A stretch of 64,000 nt of DNA. Source: Rhodocollybia butyracea (lineage: Eukaryota; Basidiomycota; Agaricomycetes; Agaricales; Omphalotaceae). The translations under genes and the position numbers were made by a program. Under the pieces are notes generated by a model. That model did not search any database. It had not been told where the DNA came from and was given only the letters and a program-made list of their open reading frames with translations. This document shows positions 24,020 to 35,819 of the stretch, piece by piece (positions within the stretch are counted from its first letter, which is position 1; each line of letters starts with the position of its first letter). The stretch is from assembly GCA_015501585.1 (NCBI GenBank), contig JADNRY010000240.1, forward strand, positions 30,777 through 94,776, read 5' to 3'.

Positions 24020-25790
24020 CCATTGTACCGCTATTAGGCCTAAAATTGGCCTAAGGCGTGTAACTGTACATTTTGACACTTTGTACGTGTTATACAATGC
24101 AATAAGAGAGTTATACGGAGCCCGAGCGTGATAGCTGTTGCCGAGGCAAAGAACTTAACAATAATACTCAGCGAGCCGTGAAGGTACGCCCACAAGCGTA
24201 GCCTAGAGCCAAGCTAGCGAGGATACCTGGGCTGCCCGGAGATGTAACGCTAGATCGTCAATCTAGTTATACCCAAGAGTGTAGACTCTCTAAACTACAG
24301 GACATCTCGAAGCGGGATAAGTACTAAGCCAATGCGTTATTCGAGGGAAGGAATTATGAGGGAAGGCATCCCTCGCACTAAGACCCCCAACGAGCTATGT
24401 TAAGATGTGGACTTTACAGTCCGTAACAATGGACCAGAACAATCCCGAGGAAACCGTAAAGATCTATTTGCGGCACCGGTCGCAACCGTGAGGACGGTAG
24501 AAACATGCTTAGCGGTCCTACGGAAAGCTACATGCCGGGATAACCTTGGCAAATCGAAACATTTGATCTTAGAAATCATACACAGAAGGTCTTATCTGTT
24601 AAAGCCGACTATCGGGAATCACTTGTACATACTCAGCGCAGTTGCTCGAGATTATCATAAGTGGTGTCGTTGGGAAGCTAGATAACAGGCCTTCTCGAGA
24701 GAATGTTAATCACACTCAGGATGGACAGAACTATCCGAGGAATAGAATGAAACTCACCCAAGGGAAACCGGGCGGCGAGTGATCATGAAGCGTAAAGGTA
24801 CTCCTGACCCTGGAGAATTGTGGAGTAATCGGAGAAACCTCGCTCGTATCAAAACACTCTAAAACTATGTTAATCCTCACGAAATCATATTTTACCTCTG
24901 ATATATACCCAAGAATGGACTATTTCTTTATCATGTGTACCATATATAGGCTGGAGTTTCCTTTCCGAGCCAGATTCCTCTGTTCCACTCTCTTTCCGTC
25001 TCTCTCCGTATCTGTTTCATCTATTTTTTTGTATGAAACTCTCTCTACTCAGTATATAAGCCAGATATATTTATTCAATAAGACAAGTTTCTTGCCCTCG
25101 ACTTGACTGCTAAGACCAGTGCTCCGTAGAACGTCCCCACGGGATCAGTAGCGTGACGCCTCCTGACTTGGTTATCTTAAGAAAGTAATAAACTTCACGC
25201 GCTTTGCAAAGCCCCTTTATATCTTGATTGACTTTAAGTGTGTAGAGTTCTCTCGAACTCCAGATCGACTCAAATCTAGTTGCTTCCTTAGAGGGGACGG
25301 CTTCTAGTAAGGGATTATTTGGCTCCAGAGTGAGGGTTCCTTAGTTGACTTCTTCACGAAGTTAGACGAGCCACTAAGATTGTGGTACGAGTTCCTAGTG
25401 ATTAAGTTCACTCACAATATCGTAGCTTGGCCCAGAGTTTGGTCGAGGACTTTACGGCGTCACAGCAGCTAGTGCCAGAGTTTGCCTAGGGTTGTTGACA
25501 AACCTCGAGATTACTATTCTAGCTAGAGCCAGAGTTTGCCTAGGAGAATCTTAGTTTCGTTGTATTGGTTTTGGCCTTGGTTAATTGATTTGGACATACA
25601 CACCTGGTTCCCTTGTACACTCGTACACCCCAACTAGGCTTCTCTCGACTTAGTTCTAAGAGTTGTCTAAGCTTAGTTACCCACGTTAGCGCTACAGTCT
25701 TGAACCTGGAGCAGTCGCGTGCGTACATCTGATATTACAAAGCTTTCCCTCGGGGAATCTCTGACAACCCGCCCTCGCTCCCTTACATAT
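24020..25790. mobile_element. LTR-like insertion in the transposase gene
   Basis: Sequence unrelated to the transposase on either side. It has features of an LTR: a TATATAAG-type box near 25044, a following TTCAATAAG near 25074, and an end reading ACAACCCGCC then CTTACA at 25787. No gag or pol frame is present, so it may be a solo LTR. Exact ends and a target duplication could not be settled. Confidence 0.35.
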
Positions 25791-26995
25791 TGATAGTCTG
25801 GTTAGGTGCGGTAGTGTTTTTGTTAGGTTGTTTTATAGCACCTTTCACATACCTACACGTAAATACCCAAATACCGCAAGCCATCATGGGAAAAAACAGC
25901 AGAAGAACACGAAGTTGTAGGCACAACAAGATGTGAAATAAAATGATTATTGCTGCGGAAAATACGGGCCACAAGTTCATAGACTATGCCAGATTGACTG
26001 CCTTCTTTGCGGGTCAGTGGATAAAGATGCATTGGACACTCCCAGAAATTGTTCTGAAAAATATCAGGGCATAGTGTTAGGATCACTGGAATACTGGAGA
26101 TGAACTCAATTGTAGCCGATTTCATTTCTACTCACCATTGCAAATAGTGCTTCCTCAATATTTACACCTCTATGCATAGCTTCTTGTACAATAGACCTTA
26201 TAAGAAAGTGAAAATGATATTCATAATGGTCTGCAGTAGTTCCATCACTATAGGTGAACAACACTGGTACCCATTTGAGGATCAAAGGACTGAAGATAGA
26301 GGTGACAATCAGTTTCCCATCAGGTGACTCCCAGTACAAATTGAATTGATTATTTCAGCGGCCTTTTCGGCTTGAGGGAAAAGACAATTGAAATTGAATA
26401 ATTACGCACATGGGAAAAACCAGCCGAACTCTAACTTTTCGCAACTCAAGATACGAGAAAATTTAATTGTCTTTTCAGCTACCTGGATTTAGGAGCATTC
26501 TGTGACTTATTTGATAGCATATATTTGTATAAATTCAGCTAATCTTTCAATTTTGTAAAATGATATACTAAAATGGGAGATTTCACACAAGTTATCTATT
26601 GTATTGAATACACAAAGTTCGGTAACCAATTCTATGTAGGGGAAAGTTCCGCCAAAATGTCAAGAATTGGATCGCATATCTGCCGAGCAGAATTTTTTAC
26701 CCTTCTTGTGTGACAATGGGTAGCTAATTGATGGCATTGATTAGCTCACATTGAATTCAAATATAGTGCACAACGGTAAATGAATGGACTATTCCCGTTG
26801 TCATCGGCAACTGATGATAATGGTTTTGGCAAACATTGAGGGGGTGCACTTGTTTGCACAAGACTTGCGTTTTGCGACTTGAGTCAGACTTGATCATTTT
26901 CGAGACTTGAGTCAGACTTGAGTTGATTCATTTGAGACTTGAATAAGACTTGTAATTTACTTAGACTTGAGACTTGACGTAAGACTTGAGACTTG

Positions 26996-27743
26996 CATCA
27001 GGAAAAGCCGTTTTTGCCTAGGTGACCCCAGAGTGGCCTAAAGCAAACTAGGTGACCTATGAATCCTATGGCATCCTAGGAATTTGGGCTCGTCCCTTGC
27101 CAGTCAAGGCTCTTGAGGATTCCCTAGGCAAGCCTAGGTCTGCCCAGGTTTCCCCAGGTGCTCCTGGGGAACACCTGGGGAACACCTGGGCAAACCTGGG
27201 CAGACCTAGGCTTGCCCTGGGTTTGCCTAGGATACCCTAGGGAATCCTCAAGAGCCTTGACTGGCAAGGGACGAGCCCAAATTCCTAGGATGCCATAGGA
27301 TTCATAGGTCACCTAGTTTGCTTTAGGCCACATCAGGAAAAGCCGTTTTTGCCTAGGTGACCCCAGAGTGGCCTAAAGCAAACTAGGTGACCTATGAATC
27401 CTATGGCATCCTAGGAATTTGGGCTCGTCCCTTGCCAGTCAAGGCTCTTGAGGATTCCCTAGGGTATCCTAGGCAAACCCAGGGCAAGCCTAGGTTTGCC
27501 CAGGTTTGCCCAGGTGTTCCCCAGGTGTTCCCCAGGAGCACCTGGGCAAACCTGGGCAGACCTAGGCTTGCCTAGGGAATCCTCAAGAGCCTTGATTGGC
27601 AAGGGACGAGCCCAAATTCCTAGGATGCCATAGGATTCATAGGTCACCTAGTTTGCTTTAGGCCACTCTGGGGTCACCTAAGCAAAAATGGCTTTTCCTG
27701 ATGCACTCTGGGGTCACCTAGGCAAAAACGGCTTTTCCTGATG
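26996..27743. mobile_element. CATCAG foldback element, copy 2 (split)
   Basis: Left part 26996-27330 and a detached right terminus 27704-27743 together make one foldback unit like that at 22220-22603. A TG pair flanks the joined unit (26994-26995 and 27744-27745). It sits in the right subterminal region of the 7.2 kb transposon and is split by a second foldback copy. Confidence 0.85.
27331..27703. mobile_element. CATCAG foldback element, copy 3, nested in copy 2
   Basis: Complete 373-bp palindromic unit with CATCAGG/CCTGATG ends. CA is duplicated on both sides (27329-27330 and 27704-27705). Removing it with one CA restores the GGCCACTCTGG sequence of the host copy exactly. This fixes the ends of the unit and the 2-bp duplication. 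Confidence 0.9.
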
Positions 27744-27771
27744 TGGGTGTAAGACTTGGAATTATACAGTC

Positions 27772-30608
27772 TGCAAGCGCAGTAATTACATCCACAGAAC
27801 CAGCTGGCGTTGACGTTCAACTATCTATTCCATCCAAACAATTCCACTATCATCATCTAGTCGGGCGCTTGATTTTTCTATGGCACACTGAACGAGATTG
27901 TGCTAAAGACAGCTCTCTAATAAGTGTATAAATGCCTAGAATACCCACCCTGAAATACATGACTAGCCCAAATCATTAAAGATTAAAAATGACAAAAGTC
28001 ATCCAAACTCGTCGAGATGATCCAGCCCATTCCAAGGCTCAGAATCTCTTCAAACTTAACACAGATGTAAATAACATATGTATTAATACCCTGCTCAGTT
28101 TTAGGAGCAGTAAACAATGTTGTTCATCCTTGAGCCCACTACTACTGTTCTTTATCCACAAAACTTGAGCAGCAGTGTGATACTAGTTGTATGCACATCT
28201 ATATCGCGAATTTCAGTGGAATCGGATGGTGCGATGAGGCTGGATTACTTCTGAATGATTCGCTTGATGCCACACATGTCACGCCATCACTTTCACGCTC
28301 TTCACAGTACTTTCTTCAACTGTTTGTGCATGTGGTATATACTGGTATCTCTGGACACTTGGATTATAGTTTTGGTGACTTACTATACATACCATAATAC
28401 TGACCCAGAGAGACCCTAGAAATATTTAAGTACCTTTTTCTACCTCGATTTACCTCTCTACCAGTAAATCATTGTGAATCAAGGGACTAGGAGCATTGGG
28501 ATCTCGGTCTGCTTTCGTTCGTGGAACACCGGTTATCGAGGGATCTCTGCATCATACGTTACCATATGCCCTTTTGGGCTACCCTGGCGACCCAATGGCA
28601 ACCTCTCCGTACATACACTCAGAGTAAACTCAGAGTATAGACTTCATGCACTCGATTACTACTACTAGCAGAGCTAGGAAAGTAAGACTCTGTAAGAGGG
28701 ATTGGAACAAGAAATTCCCCAAACTCAACGCGTGATTTGCGGATATTTCCGTGCGTTTTTGGGCGTCTACACCAAAAACCAAAGGCAATCACCGTATATG
28801 CATGTGACCTTCGACTCCTCGCTTCTCGTCCTCTTATCTGAAGAGCTATCTCTTCTTTGAGTCTTCCAATTTCAGTCTTTGTGCGTGCATATCTTCCTCC
28901 CGACCCAAAGGATAATCCCAAGCTTTGGTACAGATGCACTTGACTTGTGCTTACTCCTAAGCTGTTTGTGACTATATGAGAGCTGTATAGCCATACCTCT
29001 GACGCCCTTGATGCCTACGCAAATGAACTCGGTCCAGGAGATGGCGTATTAGCGTGATATTGAGAGGACAACTACATCTTCTCAAAATGGCACAACCTAG
29101 CGTCATGAGTGCCTGTCAGTTATTTTGTCTTTGTCTTTGTCTTTGCTGATATCTGTGCAGTGCTCTTCCCAAACCTTTATATACCATCGAGGACAATGAA
29201 GACAACTTTACTGAGTATGCCTGGCCAGCTCTTATATCACGGCAAGTCACTGTTTGCTCTACTGTTCCTCCTTACAGCCAAGTCGGAATGGGCTGGGGAC
29301 CTTTGAACCTTGAGGATACAGGTGCGCTACAAGGTTCTGGAAACATTATTCAATGTACTAACTTCTAATCAAAGTGCTTATTTGGAATGCCATCAAGGAC
29401 AACAACGCGGCAAAAAAGTACAGTCTCAGTTTCTCGCTCTCATACACATCAACAAGAATTTCGCCAAATTCTCAGAGACTCTGTTTATCACTGACCGCTA
29501 CAAAGTTTGGACAACAATCCTTGAATGGGAGCGATAGCAACACTGGCAGTGGTTCAGAGCCAGAGGATAGGAAGATTCACGATGATATGAGCAAGGAAAA
29601 GAGGAGTGAACGTGAACACAAGATGAGATGGGGAGCAGTGTACCAAGCAGCTCGCATGGCAGTGGAGTTGGGACATCTCAGAAAAGGTCACTCTTGGTTT
29701 GGCCCAACCTATGATGTAGTATGCTCAATTCTCGTCTATTTAGTCAGGAGTTGTACATCGGTATGGATGAATCATACAACCTATATAACAAGCCCTTATT
29801 CCAATATTCGACTGGTGCCACCGCGATGTACATACAAAGCTGATACTGTAAGTAGCAGATTATCTACAACTGTTGGCAATTTAGAGGCTGTGTAAGTTTG
29901 TTTATACCACCGCAATCTTGCTTTTGCGGTGGTATAAACAAATGCTAGGCACATTAGCACAACTTGATGAATACATACTCTCGCTTGTAAATATATATTG
30001 TCTACCTCTCCGTTAACCCTGTGTGTGCGGCAGCTCCCAAGTAATCATTGGCAGTTTAGCATGGCGTTGCTTAACAAGAATTAAGCTTTGAGTCCCTCTG
30101 CTGTTTGAGGTAGAAACAGTCTAACAATCTCCTTAATAAGTACTATATCTCTACATATTATATCCTAGTATGAAGTAGTTTCAAAGCAAGCTTGAGATTT
30201 ACAATGTGCAAGACCATGGCATGTGCGCCATACTACAAACACCGAGGGCCCTGTTGCTTGTAAATCCTGTAAATTGAGCAGTAAATTTTGTAAATTGATG
30301 GCTGGTAAGTGCTTACCAGACTTAACAGCGAGGAATACAATTCTAGATAAGTCTCAATCGAAGCAAAATCAAAGCACAGTCCCTCGGAATGCGTGAGTGG
30401 TGATCACGTGTCCGCGTTGTCTTGTTTATTGTTGACCTCTCTGACTATACCTTCATCTCAGGCTTAAGCTGGTATTCTGTGACAAGATTCTAGACTTTCC
30501 GGTGACAAGAACATGAAATCAACTACATGACCATGCAGTATGCTCTACAGTCTACTATATGCAAGACTACACGGAAATTTGTCCGACATGTTTTGGAGTG
30601 CGGTGTAA
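27772..30608. other. Mostly no supported gene
   Basis: Fragments near 29150-29280 (for example YTIEDNEDNFTEYAWPALIS in one plus-strand frame) and 29560-29700 look like decayed coding pieces upstream of the XPG-like gene, but no family or exon chain could be established. The minus-strand frame at 28619-28939 has no recognisable motif. Confidence 0.35.
29897..29942. repeat. Perfect 19-bp hairpin
   Basis: Arms 29897-29915 and 29924-29942 (TTTGTTTATACCACCGCAA and its complement) are a perfect inverted repeat around an 8-nt loop. It could be a transcription-terminating stem, but it also looks like two fused element ends left by a collapsed or tiny MITE. Confidence 0.85.
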
Positions 30609-32456
30609 GTGATCGAAGTGAATATTAGGAGTAATTGTTCTTCTCTTGCTGCCACTATCAGTGAAGACAAAGTTTGGAAGGTAAGCAGCTGCTGTTCTTG
30701 CAGATTGTACATCCTAACACTTGATTATCAGATACTAGAGCCACCGCAGAGGTATATCTCACTGACAGAAATCTCAAGTCGTACACTGGAAGAGACACGG
30801 CAGCCAATTGTGATTGGCGTAGATGCACGGTAATGCAATTATTTCAAGTTTGCTGAAACCTATGAATCTTGGAGCTGATATATCATTAGATATTGGATGC
30901 TCAGGGCACAAGAGCGAGCAGAGCACTATTTTGGTGCAAGGAAAGACAAAGAGTTAAGATACCTGCTTCTCCTGTGGGTGTGTAGGCTTCGGGAAAAGGC
31001 TGTAGTTGCTGTCTTTGTCTTTGATGGACCAGAGGTTCCTCATCGTGCCCATGGGCCATTTACGGTTCCATTCGCGGATGATCTCATAGGGTTTTTTCAA
31101 CAGCTTATCAGAAGTCAAGGGTTCTATGTTCACAAGGTACCTTCAATCCTTGGTCCTTTTTCACTGTCACAGTATGAACTTTCCTTAGGACACTGGAGAT
31201 GCAAGTGTGGGACTCTGGCAAATTGATAAACGAGTCGATGCTGTTATGACCAAAGATGTTCGAGTCTTGGTTTTTGGTGCTGTATCTCTTTTCCATACAT
31301 GTGTATCTCCACTAGTTGCTCTTTTTAATAATTCATCCTATCTCTTTTCAGCGCAAAATTCTTTGAAGATCTCAACACAGTTGCATTTTTTTCTACGGAA
31401 GACCTTTCCCAGCGCAACGAGAGGCCTATTACCCCTCATGGTATTTTTCTTCTCTTGATTCTCATGGGAAGCGACTATGCTAGCGTGAGGATCATTGTTT
31501 TCTTCTGGATTTTATGAACATTCATTTTTCAATTACAGGGTATTCCAGTACTTACCGCCGAATTAGCCTATGCTCTCACAAACACAGCGCTCAAAAGTCT
31601 CCTGATCTTTGCGGTGGAGGACTTCACACCACTTCGACTTCAAGAATATCTGCACGTGTGGAAAGATGCTCTTGAAAGTGAAATCAGGAATAATACACAC
31701 AAATTTTTGCCTTCTGCATTGCCTGATCTTGCCGATTTCATTCAGGCGGTACAGGATTTTCCCAATTTCCATGCAGCAACATATCTGGCCCAACCTTTCG
31801 GCACACAGCTTACCCCCTTCCCAACATGGTCCGTACAGCCTCCAGATCTTGTGGACACCTCAGACGTCTGTCAAGAAGTCTTTAACAATGCGCGCGCAGA
31901 ACATATGCCAATGATGCTGTCTCATATCTGGACCGCATTTGTTGTGGGGTCTCTTCTTGATGTATGTGTTTATCACTATATTTTCCCTGATTTTTTACTG
32001 TTATTCAGGTTGAATGTAACCACGAAGCTCGTTATAACATTCATGCCTCAATACATGTTCCCGATGTTCGGCTTTGTAACACCATTACCACTTATCATCT
32101 GGATGTTCGCATCAACAATACTTTTTGCAATGCTCATGTTCCAGGTCGCAGAATTCAATTTTGGCTACCAACAGCAATCGTAGGCTCTGTACTTTGTTCC
32201 GCAGTTCAAGACTATCAGATTGACCTAGTTGTGAACACCAAGAGGCCTATTGGGTATTCAAACGCAAAGCTTCTTTTGGTACGTTGATTTATAGGAGTAT
32301 GTCTTCACAAGCTGATATTATTATTTAGTTGCCTCCTTTGTCCACCGCAGGGATTATATGTCTTTGTCACATTCTGGGTAACCAAACCGATACGGTTGAG
32401 ACAGACTCAGAGGAAGATGACACAAAGTTGGAGATCGTAGTAGAACTACTGTAAAG
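30609..32456 (+). CDS. XPG/PIN-domain-like protein, N-terminus missing
   Basis: Structure-specific nuclease family (XPG/FEN1/GEN1 type). Exons read 30609-30680, 30732-30829, 30890-31136, from 31189, 31352-31484, 31539-31961, 32009-32278 and 32329-32456, nearly all with GT-AG borders. Visible motifs: VIGVDARYWMLRAQ and VFVFDGPEVPHRA (XPG-N), GDASVGLW with AVMTKDVRVLVFGA (XPG-I), and LMGSDYASGIPVL (end of the catalytic core). The acidic residues expected in XPG-I (GEAE and TDDSDAL) are changed to GDAS and TKDVRVL, so nuclease activity is doubtful. No ATG was found for the first exon, and the junction at 31280/31352 does not keep frame under any GT-AG choice I tried. It may be a decaying or repurposed member of the fungal PIN-like expansion. 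Co-oriented with the recombinase that starts about 110 bp downstream. Confidence 0.65.
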
Positions 32457-32568
32457 TTTAAACGTCAATATTACAACTTTCGGTTGCTCTAGCTTCTTGT
32501 ACAAATTTAATTGTGTATTGTAATTTATAACCACGTCAGCTCAAGAGTGAAGGGCGCTTTGGCAGCAA

Positions 32569-34924
32569 TGAAACAGGGGCCGGCTCTTCTAACGTCTATT
32601 TCCAACGTTCAACCTTTCCGGATTACTATGCCAAAAGCAAAAACACAGAAGCCAAAGACAAAAAAAACACAGAAGTCAACGGTGAAAAACAGTGTACCGT
32701 CAATCGATGAGCTGGACCGGGCTGGTGCACAAACTCGTGAGGATCACGGTCAGGCAGGGAGAACCAAGAAAAACTACAACGGTTACCTGGAACGAGGAGA
32801 TAAATCCTTGACGGGATAGTCCAGGCTCATAAAGCAGCAGAGAAGGAAGGAAAGATCGTGTCTTCCGAATTGGCCAAAGCATTTGACAATCCACCTAATA
32901 AGTGGTCATCAAAGGCGCTTGAACTCATCCTGATCCAGAAATGCATCCATGAAGGATGTGGAAGGAGCACCATGGACAGAATGCATGCAGCATATGGGAA
33001 ACGCTGGATGAAATGTATGTCGATAGATCCAAAGTTCAATAAGCTTTTATCTTACAGATAGAATCAGGGATGGCGAAAAGTATGCAGGCGAGACTTACCA
33101 TTGGATGAGAAGACAGGCATCATTACTGGAAATCCAGCGCATTCTCATCTCATAAATACCTTTCGACAAGTCATCAAGACAAGAGAAGCAGCAAAAGGAG
33201 TCGAAGCAACTCGAAACCATGCTGAAGCAATGACAGTTGAGGATATTGAAGCAATGGTTGCTTGGTCAGAGAGTGTATGCCCAAAATCTGCTGTTGACCT
33301 GGTTCTTGCTGGCTCTGACCAGAATGCTGAACATGTAATACTTGTGATAAAGCATACCTTTCTCCGAGGGTTCTTAAGTTCAGGTTTTACACTGTGGACA
33401 AGGTACGTTTATTGCTGCAATCAAAAAAAAAAATACATCTGAAACTCGAAAATACATGTAGGAACAATGAGCTATGCAAGTTACAGCATGGAGATCTCAC
33501 CTGGAACTGTCGCGGTGTTGCACCAGACTTCATAGAGCATTTTGAGGTTCATCTTGAAAATAGAAAAGGATGGCAGAAGAAGGCGGGTTATGATCCGCAT
33601 CCAACAGGTAAGAAGTTGTTTGACTACAATTTTTGATTGGCTTACTCTGTATGTTTTTTTTTCGCACTGTAGACAATATCTATGATATCTACCCTCAGCC
33701 GGTCCATGCAATGAACATGCACTACCATCTGCCTGTCTGGATGAGTGTTTACCGTCATTTTCTTGGGCGAGAATTTGAGCGCAGTGACTTTGTTTTCCCA
33801 TTTATCTCTGTGAACGGAACAATCCAGCCTAAACGAGAGATACAGAGCCACGAGATAATCCAGTCACTCATCCAAGAGGCGGCAGGATTGACCAAGATTT
33901 TTACGACACATTCCTTGCGCCAAGGTGGGGCCCAGTACCGTTTCATGTGGGCAGAAGGAAAACAGCGGTGGTCACTTACCATTATCCGCTAGTGGGGAGG
34001 GTGGGCTGAAGATGAACGAGTCAGTGATTCCTAAACAAAATTAGCCTTTGTTTGATCAGTACCTGGCATCCGTAGGTTGATACATTGATGAAATACTTGA
34101 TGGATTCCTTGCAAAGCTACGAGACTGGACACGGAAATGCGCTCTGTCCTTCGAGACTTGAACCAGCAAAAAGGTTTATGAGCGATCACTCACTGGACCA
34201 GCCTGTAACAGTGAATGACTTCCGTCGTTTTGCAGATGCCATGATGGGTGCAAATCAGCAAGTTATTGATATGCTGTGTGCGGCACCTGAACTCTCTTTT
34301 GTGCATATGCGCCATATGTCCTTGGCAGGCACAGAAGCACAAGGGAATGCTCTGCGGCCCTCTCCAGTCTTGAGTGCTGAGCAGTCAATGGAAAGTATCT
34401 CAGTGCAGAAGCACCGCCGCCAGAAATCAATCAAGGAAAGGAACGCACCAATTCCCGGCGTCATCATTCCCAACATCCCAAAGCATGGCGAGGATTTGTT
34501 CCTTGCCATAGTAAAGCAGTGGGAGGAAGGGGATCCTTCACACGGGTTAGTTACACCACTCAAAGATTGGCCTGTTGAATGGTATACAGGGACTATGCGC
34601 CTTGTCACTGGCACAAAGCGCTCTAACCGTAAATTGGTTGCTGACGAGTATGAGCGGTGAGTACTCAAGTAACTAAAGCTGTATGATTAGGAAATTCTTA
34701 CCCTGGTCTCTTGAAATAGGCTCGGACGGTCCAAAGATGCATTCAAAGCAGCATACCCAGGGGTTTACAATAACCTAACCAAGCTCTATGCTGCAATCCG
34801 AGCAAGAAACCCAGGATGTATGCGCAAGAGCAAAAACGGGTCGCGAGAAGAGCGCGAAAGACAAAGGAGGAACACTGGTGGCGCTCATGGAGGTGAGAGT
34901 GGATCCGAAGATGGAGGGGAATGA
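32569..34924 (+). pseudogene. Crypton-type tyrosine recombinase with GCR1-like tail, decayed
   Basis: A likely start at 32628 begins MPKAKTQKPKTKKTQK. The catalytic Arg is in TRNNELCKLQHGDL (exon from 33460), the H-x-x-R box is HSLRQGGAQYRFMW near 33910-33950, and a Tyr lies in VDTLMKYLMDSL near 34080. After it, 34480-34920 resembles the GCR1_C DNA-binding domain (LKDWPVEWYTG ... AAYPGVYNNL), the arrangement known from fungal Cryptons. Damage: one-base shifts near 32805 and 33100 and a TAG at 33990-33992 where RWWGGW is expected. Introns at 33402-33461, 33608-33672, 34021-34077 and 34659-34719 have normal borders. The element would have moved by site-specific recombination without a transposase; exact element ends are not visible. 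Confidence 0.8.
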
Positions 34925-35819
34925 CTGGCTGCAAACGTTGAATAATACAATCAAGCCTTTATAATAATTCTGACCTGACTAACTTACCGTATTTTATGTA
35001 CATTACTTCACCGCATCGTTATAAGTACGAAATCGTTTTAAGTACTGCCGGCAACGTAAAGTAAGTTAAACGCTCGGCAAATCCGGCTCACCCGGCTAGC
35101 TTCAATAGCGATCCCGATCCGATCAATCTTTATTCAAAACGGTGACGCCAAGCTGACACCACTACGCCAGAGTAAGCCTCCGTGGCCGCCTCTCAGTGTA
35201 AATTATCAGACATAAGTCTCCATCTACACTCAAAGCAACCAGGCATCCTGAACATTCAATGAGCACTGTCAAAGCACTGTTTGTATAATATTACTGTCTC
35301 TGAAGTAATGTAGTCACCTGTAGTACTGTATTATATAGTGTAATGAAACAGCCCCTGCACTTAGAGCACGACAGCAGCTCCCACCGGGCAGACTGCGAGC
35401 TCGTCGTTGTTCGGTGTTTGGGCCCCGTGTCAGCTTATGCTGCCGGAGCCGGCGTTCAGTATTTGGACCATGCCGTGTAATAAACTTCCATTCGTCAGAG
35501 GCTAGCTTTCCACGACCAAGAAATAACAACCCGCTTTATGGCACATACAGCTTATAACTGACATTCGCCGTATGAACATTCAACCGTGCTTCGATGTAGA
35601 TAGACTTAAAGCCAGGCTCCAAGTTTGCGCGTGCCTTGACCTTCAGTCCGCAGAGCCATAATTTGAGTCCGTCGAGTGCGCATCTATTCGTAGACGAGGA
35701 GCTCCGAAAAGATGCTTTGGATCAAATAACCATACAATTGCGCGGTTCTCTTTATTCCTTCCTAGAATTACTGTTTGATAAATTAGGGGATAAAAATACA
35801 AAAACGAAGAAGTCGAGGG
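34925..35819. other. No supported gene
   Basis: Intergenic space between the recombinase remnant and the DUF7918 gene. No element ends or RNA genes were recognised. Confidence 0.4.

Larger units (their letters stand above)
21564..26339 (-). pseudogene. Transposase-like gene with PHD finger, broken
   Basis: Pieces on the minus strand, in order: 26339-26106 with KWVPVLFTYSDGTTADHYEY, which resembles the core of MULE-type transposases; then an LTR-like insertion; 24009-23236 with a PHD finger (FCRCGVESDG, then CDQC, H and C pairs ending FYCHVC); 23191-22868 with FYYPGRMIYWDNHAKHG; 22881-22558; a foldback insertion; 22222-21842; and a final basic exon ending KKGSGSRK at a stop at 21564. GT-AG borders are visible between some pieces. 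The N-terminus before 26339 is missing, so the gene cannot be active as it stands. The transposase family is inferred from position inside the element and one motif; the PHD finger is clear. Confidence 0.6.
20612..27771. mobile_element. 7.2 kb DNA transposon with 11-bp target duplication
   Basis: The 11-bp word TGCAAGCGCAG occurs directly at 20601-20611 and 27772-27782. Inside it, both ends carry an imperfect inverted repeat ending in ATTCCAAGTCT (left 20621-20631; right, inverted, near 27750-27762) followed by subterminal blocks of repeated AAGTCT/AGACTT (20626-21250 and 26860-26995). It encodes a broken transposase-like gene on the minus strand (21564-26339). The 11-bp duplication and a motif resembling the MULE core suggest a Mutator-like element; that is inference. 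It has itself been hit by an LTR-like insertion and three foldback copies. Confidence 0.8.
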
